Below, one piece after another: positions 26,128 to 34,965 of a stretch of 64,000 nucleotides of DNA. The DNA lies in the NCBI RefSeq assembly GCF_900129385.1, contig NZ_FQVO01000015.1, positions 1-64,000 of the forward strand, read 5' to 3'. The number at the start of each line of letters is the position of its first letter. Position 1 is the stretch's first letter. Origin of the DNA: Chryseobacterium takakiae. Its GTDB lineage: Bacteria > Bacteroidota > Bacteroidia > Flavobacteriales > Weeksellaceae. The translations under genes and the position numbers were made by a program. The notes below the pieces were generated by a model that worked only from the letters and a program-made list of their open reading frames with translations, did no database searches and had not been told where the DNA came from.

Positions 26128-26793
26128 ATGCTTCCAATAGATATATTTAAAATCATAAATTCTGATGAATATAATAATTTAAATAATTATTTAATATCAA
26201 TTGAAAATTTCTTAAATATTGAGTTGAAAAAAATTAGCGATAACCAAGAAAAATTAACAGGAGTGCAAGAAAATGTAGAAAATAATAATTATTCGAACGA
26301 AATTGAATTGTTTAATGAATGGCGCTATTATTATGGGACAGTATTCACTAGCAATTTTAGGATTACACTTTTAAGTCTAATAATTTCCTCACTTGAAAAT
26401 ATATTAAAGGATATTTGTTATCAATATAAAATAATTAAATATTCTTCTTTTGATATTAATGACCTAAAAGGAAATAGTGATATTGAAAAAGCTAAAGTAT
26501 ATCTGACTAAAGTTTCAAATAAAAACATTGGAAAAATTCCTAAATGGTCAGAAATAAATGATTATAAATTTATAAGAAATAAATTTATTCATCAAAATGG
26601 AAGAGTCTCTAGTAAATCAAGCGATGTGGCTCAACTTAGGACAATTTCAGCTAAATACCAGGGTATCAAACTATTTGAAAAAAATGATGAAATAAGAATT
26701 TGGATAAGTGATAAAATTTTTTGTAAGAACGCACTAAATGATTCATATAGTTTTATAAGCAACCTCATTGATGCTTTAAGAGATGATCAATAA
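26128..26793 (+). CDS. HEPN-like protein, putative RNase
   Basis: The 221-residue protein is helical and AT-rich in codon use. It has WRYYYGTVFTSNFRITLLSL followed by a helix ENILKDICYQY, and the segment DYKFIRNKFIHQNG, where Arg150 and His155 form the Rx4H motif of HEPN ribonucleases. HEPN proteins act as toxins or in anti-phage systems by cutting RNA. No nucleotidyltransferase antitoxin (MNT) is encoded next to it. It sits between two AAAACGAT-type motifs (26105 and 27291) right after the broken kinase gene, so it is probably an acquired gene. The family call rests on the motif and helical pattern. Confidence 0.6.
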   Translation: MLPIDIFKIINSDEYNNLNNYLISIENFLNIELKKISDNQEKLTGVQENVENNNYSNEIELFNEWRYYYGTVFTSNFRITLLSLIISSLENILKDICYQYKIIKYSSFDINDLKGNSDIEKAKVYLTKVSNKNIGKIPKWSEINDYKFIRNKFIHQNGRVSSKSSDVAQLRTISAKYQGIKLFEKNDEIRIWISDKIFCKNALNDSYSFISNLIDALRDDQ

Positions 26794-26887
26794 GTCCTTA
26801 TAATTGTACATTTCAGAATCAATCAAGTCTAAAATGATTAAAAATTAGATATTTGTAAGGCTTTTTAATAAATATAAGTAATACCCA

Positions 26888-27211
26888 ATGAAATCATTTT
26901 TTATCCCTAATTACACTAAACTTGTTGAGAAAAACTATGAAAATTTAAAAAACTACTTTTTGCATCAACCACGCTATTTTTTCCATTAACAAGTTTAAGA
27001 AATGAGATTTTTACAGAATTTACAGCTTGAATGATTTCAAACGGCAATTTTAGGAACAAATCATTTTTTAGAAAGGATGATAAAGTTTGCTTTAATTGAA
27101 AAACATACTTTGGGCTTAGATTATTCAAACCATGAAACATATAATCAAAAAACTTTAGGAGCTGTTGATTATGATATCCATTTTTTTGATCCTGTTTTGT
27201 GTACTGATTAA
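26888..27211 (+). pseudogene. Frameshifted remnant of a Bacteroidetes plasmid protein gene
   Basis: ATG 26888 starts MKSFFIPNYTKLVEKNYENL, which stops after about 34 codons. Another frame continues as ILGTNHFLERMIKFALIEKH then TLGLDYSNHETYNQKTLGAV, ending at TAA 27209-27211. The parts read like one protein with at least one frameshift and internal stops. I do not recognise the function. Confidence 0.5.
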
Positions 27212-27245
27212 ATGAGTGAAGAGTATAAACAGTATATGTAATAGT

Positions 27246-27262
27246 TGCTGAATGTTTGGTGT
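27246..27262 (+). repeat. Dispersed iteron copy
   Basis: TGCTGAATGTTTGGTGT, identical to the variant at 54038 and 55093, far from the oriV cluster. It lies in a gene-free gap. Confidence 0.85.
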
Positions 27263-27474
27263 GTTTTGTAAAATTTAGATATACTAAAAAGTTTCACAAA
27301 ACGCTTATATGAAATATTAGGAGTAATAATTTTTATTTGATGGTTCAATCAAAGAATAATCATATACTAAAAGAGAATAATCTAAATCTTTAAAAGATCT
27401 AAAGATCTGCAAGAAAGTTATCATTGTTTGTTTATTTCAATATCCAAAATATATACTTTTCTGTAATATTATTT

Positions 27475-27491
27475 TGCTGAATGTTTGGAGT
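27475..27491 (+). repeat. Dispersed iteron copy
   Basis: TGCTGAATGTTTGGAGT, identical to the copy at 54165-54181, 229 bp after the previous dispersed copy and upstream of the gene at 27627. Confidence 0.85.
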
Positions 27492-27544
27492 GTTTATAAA
27501 TAACATTTTTAACTTATTATTTATCAGAAAATATTGATTAAAAA

Positions 27545-27564
27545 AGTTATATAACCAATATATT
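27545..27564 (+). promoter_or_regulatory. AGTTATATAAC element upstream of the gene at 27627
   Basis: AGTTATATAACCAATATATT resembles the elements before 48048, 49356, 49694 and 50677 and is nearly the reverse complement of the element at 45744. It lies 63 bp before the ATG. Confidence 0.5.
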
Positions 27565-27626
27565 CAATTTATTCATTATTCCTTATATCATAAAAAGTAT
27601 ATATATTTGATTAAACTTTATAACCG

Positions 27627-28262
27627 ATGAAAAAAATAATTCATATTAGTACAAGACATGAAGAGCTTGGAAACTGTAATTCAGATGAGTTATGTAAAAT
27701 AATTTCAATGATCAATCCAGAAGTTATTTTTTTAGAATCTTTAAACAATACTTATTCTGCTTATTCACAAGAGACATTTAAAAATTTTGGAGTTTATCAC
27801 AATAAATTAGAAATTCAAGCCCTTCAAAAATACAGTAAAATTGGAACTTTTAATTATGTTCCTGTACTTAAAAATGATATGTTGAAAGCATTTGATGAGA
27901 AATATGCGTTTGTTTGCAGGAATGTAGAATTTCAGAAAATACTTGATCTCTATAACTTGGAAGTTGAAAATGGCGGATTTAAGTTTTTAAATAGCGAAAA
28001 TTGTATACAGCTTCATGAAAATATGCGGAAATTTGAAAACAAAATTTTAAATAATTATGAATTGAGTTTAAATGCAGATACAGCTATTGATATTTATGAA
28101 AACGAAATGCTAAGCAATATTTATCAGTATTGTAAAAACAATCATTTCAACGATGGTATATTTATATGTGGCTCTGCGCATAGGAAGTCAATTATTGAGA
28201 AGACTGTAAATAATTCTCTAAATGAAAAATTTGAAGTTAGATGGGAAACATTGGAATTGTAG
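27627..28262 (+). CDS. Unknown soluble protein, weakly TraB/Tiki-like
   Basis: The 211-residue protein has no signal or membrane segment. It opens with IIHISTRHEELG, then MINPEVIFLESLN, GVYHNKLEIQALQKY, and near the end GIFICGSAHRKSIIEKT. The order of a conserved Glu after a strand (IFLE) and a late G-x-AHR motif recalls the TraB/PrgY/Tiki fold, but this is a weak resemblance. It is AT-rich, follows iteron copies and is flanked by AAAACGAT-type motifs at 27291 and 28285. Function cannot be assigned. Confidence 0.6.
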   Translation: MKKIIHISTRHEELGNCNSDELCKIISMINPEVIFLESLNNTYSAYSQETFKNFGVYHNKLEIQALQKYSKIGTFNYVPVLKNDMLKAFDEKYAFVCRNVEFQKILDLYNLEVENGGFKFLNSENCIQLHENMRKFENKILNNYELSLNADTAIDIYENEMLSNIYQYCKNNHFNDGIFICGSAHRKSIIEKTVNNSLNEKFEVRWETLEL

Positions 28263-28348
28263 ATTTATGGATTCCTATCAGCTTATACCCCCAAAACGAT
28301 AATTATAATTCTAAATAAAATTACACTCACAAAATGATCCGGTTTATT

Positions 28349-31300
28349 CTATAATCTCATTTTCTGCCTTGGCAGACCAATCTCCTGTTCTTGTGGATAG
28401 GGCTTTCTTTGCGTCATGCTTATATCTTCACGAAGCATTCCTGCAACCTCCAGTGATTTGGACCTGTCCATAGAATATCGAGGGTCCGGAATAAAAGGCA
28501 TCTTGGCCATTTTATGAATGGTGATCGTCGGAAAATGAAAGTCTACTTCGACAGTCCCCAATAGCAGATAGCATCCGCCGCCCTGAAAAGGATATTCTTC
28601 CAGACAATTGGGAAAATGCGCCGTGTCAAAATATTCACCTTCAGCATCAATCCAGGTTCCAAAGAACATAGCTCCTTTTTTAGTAGGAACGTGCTTTCTG
28701 GAGATCAGATATGCCAGCATCTTAACCTGTTGTTTGTGAAATTTGGTAAGATCTTTCGCCATCACACTGCCCCGGTATTTTGTCTGTAATAAATCAAATG
28801 GGCTGAACGATACAGGGAAACCAAGGATCTCAATCTCGTCAAAGGCATCTTCAAACGGATCTCTTTCGATGGCAGGAAGCTGATATTCTTTCGTGGCTTC
28901 TTCAAGCAGGGTTAGCTGCCTGTTATCCGGTCTGTGTCCTGCCATCAGAAACCGGGCTTCAATGAGAAGCTCATGCTTTTGTTTTCCGGTAAACCTGAAA
29001 GCACCGATAAATATCAGGATCTGCAAGGTTTCAATACCGATAGGAATCCTTTTGAAAAAATTCTCCAGAGAAGTAAAGTTTCCATGATCTTTTCTTTCTT
29101 CCGGAATCATCTGTGCAATCCTTCCTTCCAGTCTCTCAATATGCATCAAACCCAGATATACATCTGTACCATACACTGTTGTCTTGAACTCACTGAGGTT
29201 AACACATGGATTATGAATGATAGCACCGGACATTTTCGCTTCATGGACATAGACCTCTGTACGGTAAAATCCACCCCCGTTATTAATGGCACAAACCATA
29301 AACTCAATAGGGTAGTACACTTTCAGATATAAGCTCTGGTAGCTTTCGACCGCATAAGAAGCCGAGTGTGCTTTACAGAAGGAATACCCGGCAAACGATT
29401 CGATCTGCCGGTATACTTCTTTTGACAACTGTTCGGGATGCCCCAATTCCTTACAGGATTCAAAAAAATGGTCCTTCACTTTCTGTAATGCGGATAGTGA
29501 TCTGCCTTTGCCGCTCATGGCCCTGCGCAGAACATCGCCGTCAGTTGCGGAAAGTCCACCGAAGTGCAAAGCTATTTTGATGACATCTTCCTGGTAAACC
29601 ATAATACCATAGGTTTCCCCTAGTTCCTGTTCAAAGACATCATGAAAATATTCAAACTTGTCGGGATTATTATGCCTGAAAATATACTCCCGCATCATCC
29701 CGCTCTGCGCTACACCCGGGCGGATAATGGAAGAGGCTGCTACCAAAACCTTGTAATTTTTACATTTTAATCTTCTCAAGAGCCCCCGCATTGCCGGACT
29801 TTCGATATAAAAACAGCCTATCGTCTTACCTATGCTTAGGAATTCATTGCACCGGGCTTCATTTTTGGAGAGGGTCGTGTCTTTGATGTCCACGGTGATT
29901 CCTCTTTTTTTCCGGATCAAATCTACCGTATCTTTGATGGTCCCCAAACCTCTCTGTGAGAGAATGTCAAACTTTTCAAGACCAATGGATTCTGCAGTAT
30001 GCATGTCAAACTGGACGATCGGAAAGCCTTTCGGCGGCATCTCCAAAGCTGAATAATTCGTAATTGGTTCTTCAGATATCAGGATCCCGCAGGAGTGCAT
30101 GCTTCTCTGGTTAGGGTATTTCTCCAGCATTTTTCCGTAATAATGCACCGATCTGAAAACGGAATTGTTATCATGCTGATCCATTGGCTTTCCGGCTAGG
30201 ACATCCAGTTCGTCCTTCGGTAGGCCAAAGGCTTTTCCTACCTCCCGGAAGATCGACCGGTATTTGAATTCTACATTGGTCCCGCAGAAAGCCACATGGT
30301 TTTTGCCGTATTTCTTGAAAATATATTCAAGGATAACGTCCCGGGTTTGCCAACTCCAGTCAATGTCAAAATCAGGCGGAGTTTTACGATTGAGATTTAA
30401 AAAACGCTCAAAATACAGATCCAGTTCCAAAGGACATATATCGGTGATACCGATACAGTAACTCACAATAGAATTGGCACCGCTGCCACGGCCGACGTGC
30501 ATAAAGCCCATCCGATTGCTGTATTGGATAATATCCCAAGTGATCAGGAAGTACCCACAGAAATTAAGCTGGTCAATAACTTTCAATTCCTTATTAACCC
30601 TAGCGACCGCATCGGAATTTCCATCGGGGTATCTTTTCTTCAGCCCTTCAAAGGCCAATTGTGTCAACAGCTCAAAATCCTGTTCCTTACTGTCGGTAAA
30701 ATATTTTTTGTTCTTAGGAGTGGAAAAGTCGAAATCAAAACTGCAGCTGTTGACCAGGTATTTTGTATTCTCAATGATTTGGGGATAGGGCTTATAGGAA
30801 TTCAGAAGCTGTTTTTTGTCGGTAAAGGTTTCTGTGCTTGTACAGTAATCCCTTTCTGAGAGTTTACTGATCAGGGTATTTCCATCGATCGCCCTTAAAA
30901 TCTTATGCAGCTCGTATTCTTCCGTACCGTCAAAAGTTACGGGGTGTAGGATAACCATCTTTGTAATCCATTTTTTCATTTCAGGTCTTACTAAAAGATT
31001 CAGTTCATCCTGTCTGATCCCGATAAACTCATTCTCACGCAATATTTCAGGCATGTTGTTCAAAGGATAGATTATATAGGTATGCTCAAATGATGGGTTT
31101 ATTCTGGGAATAGCGATGTTGTCACAGTTGTAACCGGTCAATAGCCTGTTAATTTCAGTGATTCCCATAGCATTCTTAGCCAGGCAGATATAATACAGCT
31201 CATTTTCCGCTCTGATTTCTGCACCGACGATGGGTTTGATATGATGCTCCTGGCACAGTCTATAAAAATCATATATCCCCGTGACCGTATTGATGTCGGT

Positions 31301-31405
31301 CAAAGCCAGTACTTTAATATTCAAATCCACGGCCTGCCTCACCAAATCCTCTAGGGAAATAGTGCCGTACCGAAGGCTGTGATAAGAATGGCAGTTGAGA
31401 AACAT
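28349..31405 (-). CDS. DnaE-type DNA polymerase III alpha subunit, error-prone (DnaE2/ImuC-like)
   Basis: The 1018-residue polymerase has an N-terminal PHP domain (FLNCHSYHSLRYG), in which the usual TDHG motif has become TDIN, so metal-dependent proofreading is probably lost. The palm has HVGRGSGANSIVSYCIGI and PPDFDIDW with catalytic Asp345/Asp347 in the position of the E. coli pair. Then come the finger and tandem helix-hairpin-helix segments. It is shorter than replicative DnaE (about 1160 or more) and lacks the long C-terminal clamp-loader region. It lies 14 bp after dinB on the same strand, beside an S24 repressor. This is the Bacteroidetes form of an inducible mutasome, used for lesion bypass. 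Confidence 0.93.
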   Translation of the reverse strand: MFLNCHSYHSLRYGTISLEDLVRQAVDLNIKVLALTDINTVTGIYDFYRLCQEHHIKPIVGAEIRAENELYYICLAKNAMGITEINRLLTGYNCDNIAIPRINPSFEHTYIIYPLNNMPEILRENEFIGIRQDELNLLVRPEMKKWITKMVILHPVTFDGTEEYELHKILRAIDGNTLISKLSERDYCTSTETFTDKKQLLNSYKPYPQIIENTKYLVNSCSFDFDFSTPKNKKYFTDSKEQDFELLTQLAFEGLKKRYPDGNSDAVARVNKELKVIDQLNFCGYFLITWDIIQYSNRMGFMHVGRGSGANSIVSYCIGITDICPLELDLYFERFLNLNRKTPPDFDIDWSWQTRDVILEYIFKKYGKNHVAFCGTNVEFKYRSIFREVGKAFGLPKDELDVLAGKPMDQHDNNSVFRSVHYYGKMLEKYPNQRSMHSCGILISEEPITNYSALEMPPKGFPIVQFDMHTAESIGLEKFDILSQRGLGTIKDTVDLIRKKRGITVDIKDTTLSKNEARCNEFLSIGKTIGCFYIESPAMRGLLRRLKCKNYKVLVAASSIIRPGVAQSGMMREYIFRHNNPDKFEYFHDVFEQELGETYGIMVYQEDVIKIALHFGGLSATDGDVLRRAMSGKGRSLSALQKVKDHFFESCKELGHPEQLSKEVYRQIESFAGYSFCKAHSASYAVESYQSLYLKVYYPIEFMVCAINNGGGFYRTEVYVHEAKMSGAIIHNPCVNLSEFKTTVYGTDVYLGLMHIERLEGRIAQMIPEERKDHGNFTSLENFFKRIPIGIETLQILIFIGAFRFTGKQKHELLIEARFLMAGHRPDNRQLTLLEEATKEYQLPAIERDPFEDAFDEIEILGFPVSFSPFDLLQTKYRGSVMAKDLTKFHKQQVKMLAYLISRKHVPTKKGAMFFGTWIDAEGEYFDTAHFPNCLEEYPFQGGGCYLLLGTVEVDFHFPTITIHKMAKMPFIPDPRYSMDRSKSLEVAGMLREDISMTQRKPYPQEQEIGLPRQKMRL

Positions 31406-31419
31406 AGGATGAAGATATT

Positions 31420-32562
31420 TTATTTTAGAAAACCGGATGCTCTTCCCACACTCGATGCCCCGAACCTGTTCTTGATCCTGTCCATGGTTTGGTATAAAGA
31501 GATCAGTTCTTCAGTATCCTCGAACAGATCCATTTGATGACAGCCATGAACAAGACCGGTAAAACGGACCCCGATTAACCGGATTCGAATTCTCCGAGTA
31601 TATACTTTATTGAACAGTTCAAGAACAACACGAAGTAGGGTATGATCGGCAGAGGTATACGGGATCCTGCATTGCTTAGTTTCCGTATCGAAATTGGAAT
31701 ACCTGATCTTAACGGTTACCGTTGAAGTCAGCCACTTTTCCTGCCGCAGCTGAAAGGAAAGCTTTTCCACCATTCCGGAGAGGATGCTTCTGATCTGTTG
31801 TACATCGATCGTATCCTCTGAAAACGTATCTTCGGTGGATATGGATTTCCTTTCGGAATAGGGAACTACTGGCGTGTCATCAATACCATTAGCCTTTTTC
31901 CAAAGTACCGTTCCATTTTTTCCAATCAGTTGCTGAAGCACTTCCACAGGCATTTCAGAAAGTGTCTGTATGGTTTTTACGCCTAATCTTGAAAAAAGAT
32001 TAAACGTCTCGGTCCCAACCATCGGAATCTTCTTGATGGACAGCGGATTTAAGAAGTTCCGGATATGAGGAGCACTGACCTCTAATCTTCCTGTCGGCTT
32101 TGATTCACCCGTTCCGATCTTGGAAACGGTCTTGTTGGTAGAAAGAGCAAAGCTGATCGGTAGCCCCGTATTTTTAGTGACGGCATCGACAATTCCATTG
32201 GTCCACTGATAACATCCGAAGAACTGGTCCATTCCGGAAAGGTCAAGGTAAAATTCATCGATACTGGCCTTTTCCAATACCGGAACTTTTTCCTGAATCA
32301 CTTCGGTCACCAGATGTGACATATTGGAATAATATTCCATATCTCCTTTAATGACCTTTGCTTCAGGACATAATCTTAATGCCATTTTAATCGGCATCGC
32401 ACTTCGGACACCGAAATATCTCGCTTCATAAGAGCATGAGGCGACGACCCCACGGTCCCCGCCACCTATAATGACAGGCAGTTTCTCCAATTCGGAGTTC
32501 TTCAGCCGTTCACACGAGACGAAAAACGTGTCAAGGTCCATATGTGCAATTGCTCTTTCCAT
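31420..32562 (-). CDS. dinB: Y-family DNA polymerase (DinB/ImuB-like)
   Basis: The 380-residue protein has the complete catalytic palm: HMDLDTFFVSCERL with metal-binding Asp8 and Asp10, GVVASCSYEARYFGVRSAMP, and KASIDEFYLDLSGMD with the second acidic pair. The little-finger domain follows (TSTVTVKIRYSNFDTETKQC). Unlike ImuB proteins, the active-site acids are intact, so it should be an active translesion polymerase. It is the first gene of the leftward operon dinB-dnaE. A -7 element TAAGTTTG lies only four bases before the ATG, so the mRNA may be nearly leaderless. It is divergent from the S24 repressor. Confidence 0.94.
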   Translation of the reverse strand: MERAIAHMDLDTFFVSCERLKNSELEKLPVIIGGGDRGVVASCSYEARYFGVRSAMPIKMALRLCPEAKVIKGDMEYYSNMSHLVTEVIQEKVPVLEKASIDEFYLDLSGMDQFFGCYQWTNGIVDAVTKNTGLPISFALSTNKTVSKIGTGESKPTGRLEVSAPHIRNFLNPLSIKKIPMVGTETFNLFSRLGVKTIQTLSEMPVEVLQQLIGKNGTVLWKKANGIDDTPVVPYSERKSISTEDTFSEDTIDVQQIRSILSGMVEKLSFQLRQEKWLTSTVTVKIRYSNFDTETKQCRIPYTSADHTLLRVVLELFNKVYTRRIRIRLIGVRFTGLVHGCHQMDLFEDTEELISLYQTMDRIKNRFGASSVGRASGFLK

Positions 32563-32566
32563 GGTA

Positions 32567-32623
32567 CAAACTTAGTCACGTTTTTAAACAAAAGTTGTAT
32601 ATTTGTTGTCATAAATTATGACA
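32567..32623. promoter_or_regulatory. Divergent promoters and operator of the dinB-dnaE / S24 repressor pair
   Basis: CAAACTTA (32567-32574) is TAAGTTTG on the minus strand, a consensus -7 element for dinB. TATATTTG (32598-32605) is a -7 element for the repressor. TGTCATAAATTATGACA (32607-32623) is a perfect 8-bp inverted repeat around one A that overlaps the repressor start codon at 32618. This is the likely binding site of the repressor itself, allowing it to block both promoters until DNA damage cleaves it. Confidence 0.75.
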
Positions 32624-33403
32624 ATGTCGATTTTTTCAGATAACATCGTGTTTTTGAGAGGTCAAAAAAATCTGTCTCAGCATAAGCTGGCGGAGGAACT
32701 AATTTTGACCCGCTCAAGATATGTCTCTTATGAATATGGGGCAGCAGAACCGCCTATAGAGGTGCTGATAAGGATCTCCAAATACTTTAACATCAGTATT
32801 GATCTCCTAGTCACGGTGGACATCAGGAAGTTTCCTTTGGAGGAAATGGTCAATCTTCCCGGAAATAAAATCCTGTTACCTGTTGTAGTAGATCCAGAAG
32901 GAAACAATTATATCGAAATTGTCCCTCAGAAAGCATCAATGGGTTATCTGAAAGGATACAGTGATCCTGAATTTATTGAAAGTCTTCAGAAAATGCAGCT
33001 GCCCTTCTTAAAGAACGGGAAGTATCGGGCATTTTTAGCGGATGGCGATTCCATGCCACCTTTTGCCGACCAGTCGATTATTATCGGGGAGTATGTTGAA
33101 ACACTGGAGAACCTGAAGATAAACAAAGAATATATTTTTGTTACCAGAGAAGGCATCACCTACAAAACCTTTCTGAAAAGAACCAAAAAGTCTATTATGG
33201 TATCAGCGGACAATTCATTGTATGAGCCGTACAACATTGCCCTCGAAGATATTGCTGAAATCTGGCGTTACGTCAGAGGCATACTTCCCCAGGATTATAA
33301 GCCCCACACACTTCCTGACGAGACCAACCTAAAACATCTGGTTGAAGAAGCAAAAAGAAGCATCAGCAACCTGGAAAGCAGCATTCTGAAATTAAATCAT
33401 TAA
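32618..33403 (+). CDS. XRE/S24-family LexA-like repressor
   Basis: The 261-residue protein has an N-terminal XRE helix-turn-helix (residues 8-65; NIVFLRGQKNLSQHKLAEEL) and a C-terminal S24 peptidase domain: catalytic Ser in ADGDSMPPF and Lys in GITYKTFLKR. A self-cleavage region is suggested by KASMGYLKGY. The last 30 residues form a coiled helix. On RecA-ssDNA such repressors cleave themselves and release SOS genes. An ATG two codons downstream (32624) is an alternative start; the operator palindrome overlaps the first ATG. It is divergent from dinB-dnaE and is the natural regulator of that pair. Confidence 0.93.
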   Translation: MTMSIFSDNIVFLRGQKNLSQHKLAEELILTRSRYVSYEYGAAEPPIEVLIRISKYFNISIDLLVTVDIRKFPLEEMVNLPGNKILLPVVVDPEGNNYIEIVPQKASMGYLKGYSDPEFIESLQKMQLPFLKNGKYRAFLADGDSMPPFADQSIIIGEYVETLENLKINKEYIFVTREGITYKTFLKRTKKSIMVSADNSLYEPYNIALEDIAEIWRYVRGILPQDYKPHTLPDETNLKHLVEEAKRSISNLESSILKLNH

Positions 33404-33404
33404 T

Positions 33405-33421
33405 ACCCCAAACATTCAGCA
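33405..33421 (-). repeat. Dispersed iteron copy, inverted orientation
   Basis: ACCCCAAACATTCAGCA is the exact reverse complement of TGCTGAATGTTTGGGGT found three times at or near oriV. It begins two bases after the S24 gene stop. This is the only inverted copy in the window. Confidence 0.85.
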
Positions 33422-33545
33422 AAAGATTCTTTGTATTTAACAAGTATAATTTTCCTTATATTTAGAATGATCTGCTTTGCTCAATATATGTTTATTAATT
33501 TTAAAAGAAATATTTACTATAACTGTAGATATTGCTTATTAATAT

Positions 33546-33562
33546 TGCTGAATACTTGGTGT
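33546..33562 (+). repeat. Dispersed iteron copy
   Basis: TGCTGAATACTTGGTGT carries the same AC substitution as the copy at 54187-54203. It is followed 17 bp later by TTAGTTATATAACTAATTTATT (33579-33600), the palindromic element repeated before plasmid genes. Confidence 0.8.
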
Positions 33563-33711
33563 TGCATTTTAAAATAAATTAGTTATATAACTAATTTATT
33601 CAAAATAATTAATTAGTGTTTTATAGTACAATTAATATTTTTATTATTTATTGATATTTTCATAAATTCGCAGAATAACATTTACGGAAAAATTAAAGCA
33701 TTTGCTTTTCT

Positions 33712-33841
33712 TGTCAAGGAAACTGGTAATTTCAAATGAACACAAGAAATATGCAATGCTCATGCTACGGCGTGGGCGTGTTTATTTGTGTTCGGGTATA
33801 CCAGTGCCTCTTGACAGTAAACATAGCTTCACGCTTTTTTT
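33712..33841 (+). ncRNA. Candidate structured RNA: long interrupted hairpin capped by a UACG tetraloop
   Basis: Four nested perfect or near-perfect stems can be traced by eye: TGTCAAG (33712-33718) with CTTGACA (33810-33816); ACTGGTA (33722-33728) with TACCAGT (33799-33805); GAACACAA (33738-33745) with TTGTGTTC (33786-33793); GCTCATGC (33758-33765) with GCGTGGGC (33770-33777), closing on cUACGg. An eight-T run at 33834-33841 could end the transcript. The same DNA holds a 65-codon open frame, which I read as a by-product of the hairpin. It does not match a family I know; the upstream iteron and palindrome suggest a plasmid function such as copy control, a single-strand origin or an RNA regulator. 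Confidence 0.6.
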
Positions 33842-33882
33842 ATTACCCGTTAATAAAAATCTAACTAACCATCAAATCAGGC

Positions 33883-34245
33883 ATGACAAAAAGAATTAAA
33901 AGAAGAAATTCCGCGAATGAATTATATGATAATTATACTTTTCCTCAAAAGTTAATTCAATATCGAAATGGGATTCATATAACAGAGGGGATTTATGATA
34001 TTGTCCACAATGAAAACTTTTCCCAAATCATAGACATTATTTGCCGACATAAGAAGAATTTCGAAGTAGAAATTTGGAAGTTTTCTAGACAACATGAGAA
34101 CAGGTTTACTTTAATGGCAAGTAATACACTGAATATTCCTTTTCTTAAATTGGAGAATATAGAAGCAGATTTCTATTTTGATGATCTAATCTTAATAAAA
34201 AAGAATAGGTTAATATGTTTGCCTATAGAAGAAAATCTGTATTAA
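33883..34245 (+). CDS. DUF6876-like small protein
   Basis: The 120-residue protein has an order of elements similar to the DUF6876 family common on Bacteroidetes mobile elements: a basic leader, GIHITEGIYDIVHNENFSQI, IIDIICRHKKNFEVEIWKFS and an acidic beta-rich end with FYFDDLILIKKNRLICLPIE. No function is known for that family. The likeness is by pattern only. The gene begins 42 bp after the T-run of the structured RNA candidate and may be linked to it. Confidence 0.5.
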   Translation: MTKRIKRRNSANELYDNYTFPQKLIQYRNGIHITEGIYDIVHNENFSQIIDIICRHKKNFEVEIWKFSRQHENRFTLMASNTLNIPFLKLENIEADFYFDDLILIKKNRLICLPIEENLY

Positions 34246-34391
34246 GCTGTCTTATATAAAAATATGGGGTTTTTACGGATTGACAAAACTTTACCAATTA
34301 ATTAGCTTAGCTCCCTTTAAAATAATTTTAGTTTTTAAAAATGGCAAATGTTGATCAAACCAATTATTTTATAATTGATAGAAATTATATT

Positions 34392-34426
34392 ACGACAACT
34401 ATTGTCGTGGCAGTCAAATACCTTTG
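34392..34426 (+). promoter_or_regulatory. Operator-like palindrome and promoter of the RHS toxin operon
   Basis: ACGACAA (34392-34398) and TTGTCGT (34402-34408) are a perfect inverted repeat around CTA. TACCTTTG (34419-34426) matches the -7 element and lies 66 bp before the first ATG. The palindrome covers the -33 region, so a bound protein could block or activate the promoter. Confidence 0.6.
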
Positions 34427-34491
34427 TCTTCTAAATACTAATTACTTCCCCATAATAACCATAAAATAATAGTAATATATATAATTTAAAC

Positions 34492-34959
34492 ATGAGAAAA
34501 AAAGTATTTTCGCTATTATCTCTTTTAATAGCCTTTTTGGGATTCTCCCAGACAACAGTGTATTTCAAATATGACGAAGCAGGAAACCAACGATATCGAG
34601 GTCCTGATATTAATGGTAAACAAGCGTCTAAATCAGTTACAAACCCCGAATCGAAGAGCGCTTCTGTAAATCAACCATTCCTGGTTGACGAAAAGACATT
34701 CTGGAAAAATGTTCGATTGTACCCGGTGCCGGTCAATGACATGCTTACCATCGATTGGACTGATGAATTAGACCAGCTGATCGAATCAGTTTCGCTTTAT
34801 CAGCATAGTACTGTGCACTGGAAATTTCAGCAGCAAAATTTACCAAGTTTAAATAAACAGCTTAAAATTAATATGACAGGCTATGACTGGGGCGTTTATG
34901 TTATACGCTTCACCTTAAAGGACGGAAGAATTTTCAGCAAAAACATCACCAAAAGATAA
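34492..34959 (+). CDS. Small secreted protein with YD-like N-terminus and T9SS sorting domain
   Basis: The 155-residue protein has a Sec signal (KKVFSLLSLLIAFLGFSQ), a single RHS-like YD motif (TVYFKYDEAGNQRYRG) and a C-terminal type A sorting domain for the type IX secretion system (about 75-155; NVRLYPVPVNDMLTIDW, YDWGVYVIRF, GRIFSKNITKR). T9SS domains carry proteins across the outer membrane of Bacteroidetes. It ends six bp before the giant RHS gene, which itself lacks such a sorting domain. The small protein may therefore help export or anchor the toxin. That role is inference. Confidence 0.8.
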   Translation: MRKKVFSLLSLLIAFLGFSQTTVYFKYDEAGNQRYRGPDINGKQASKSVTNPESKSASVNQPFLVDEKTFWKNVRLYPVPVNDMLTIDWTDELDQLIESVSLYQHSTVHWKFQQQNLPSLNKQLKINMTGYDWGVYVIRFTLKDGRIFSKNITKR

Positions 34960-34965
34960 CACAAT

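Noticed and set aside
29368..30859. Plus-strand frames of 65-120 codons inside the DnaE-type gene
   Set aside because: They lie antisense to conserved polymerase motifs and are explained by that gene's codon pattern.
33702..33899. 65-codon forward frame
   Set aside because: It runs through the four-stem hairpin and has no protein-like composition; I read the region as structured RNA or DNA.
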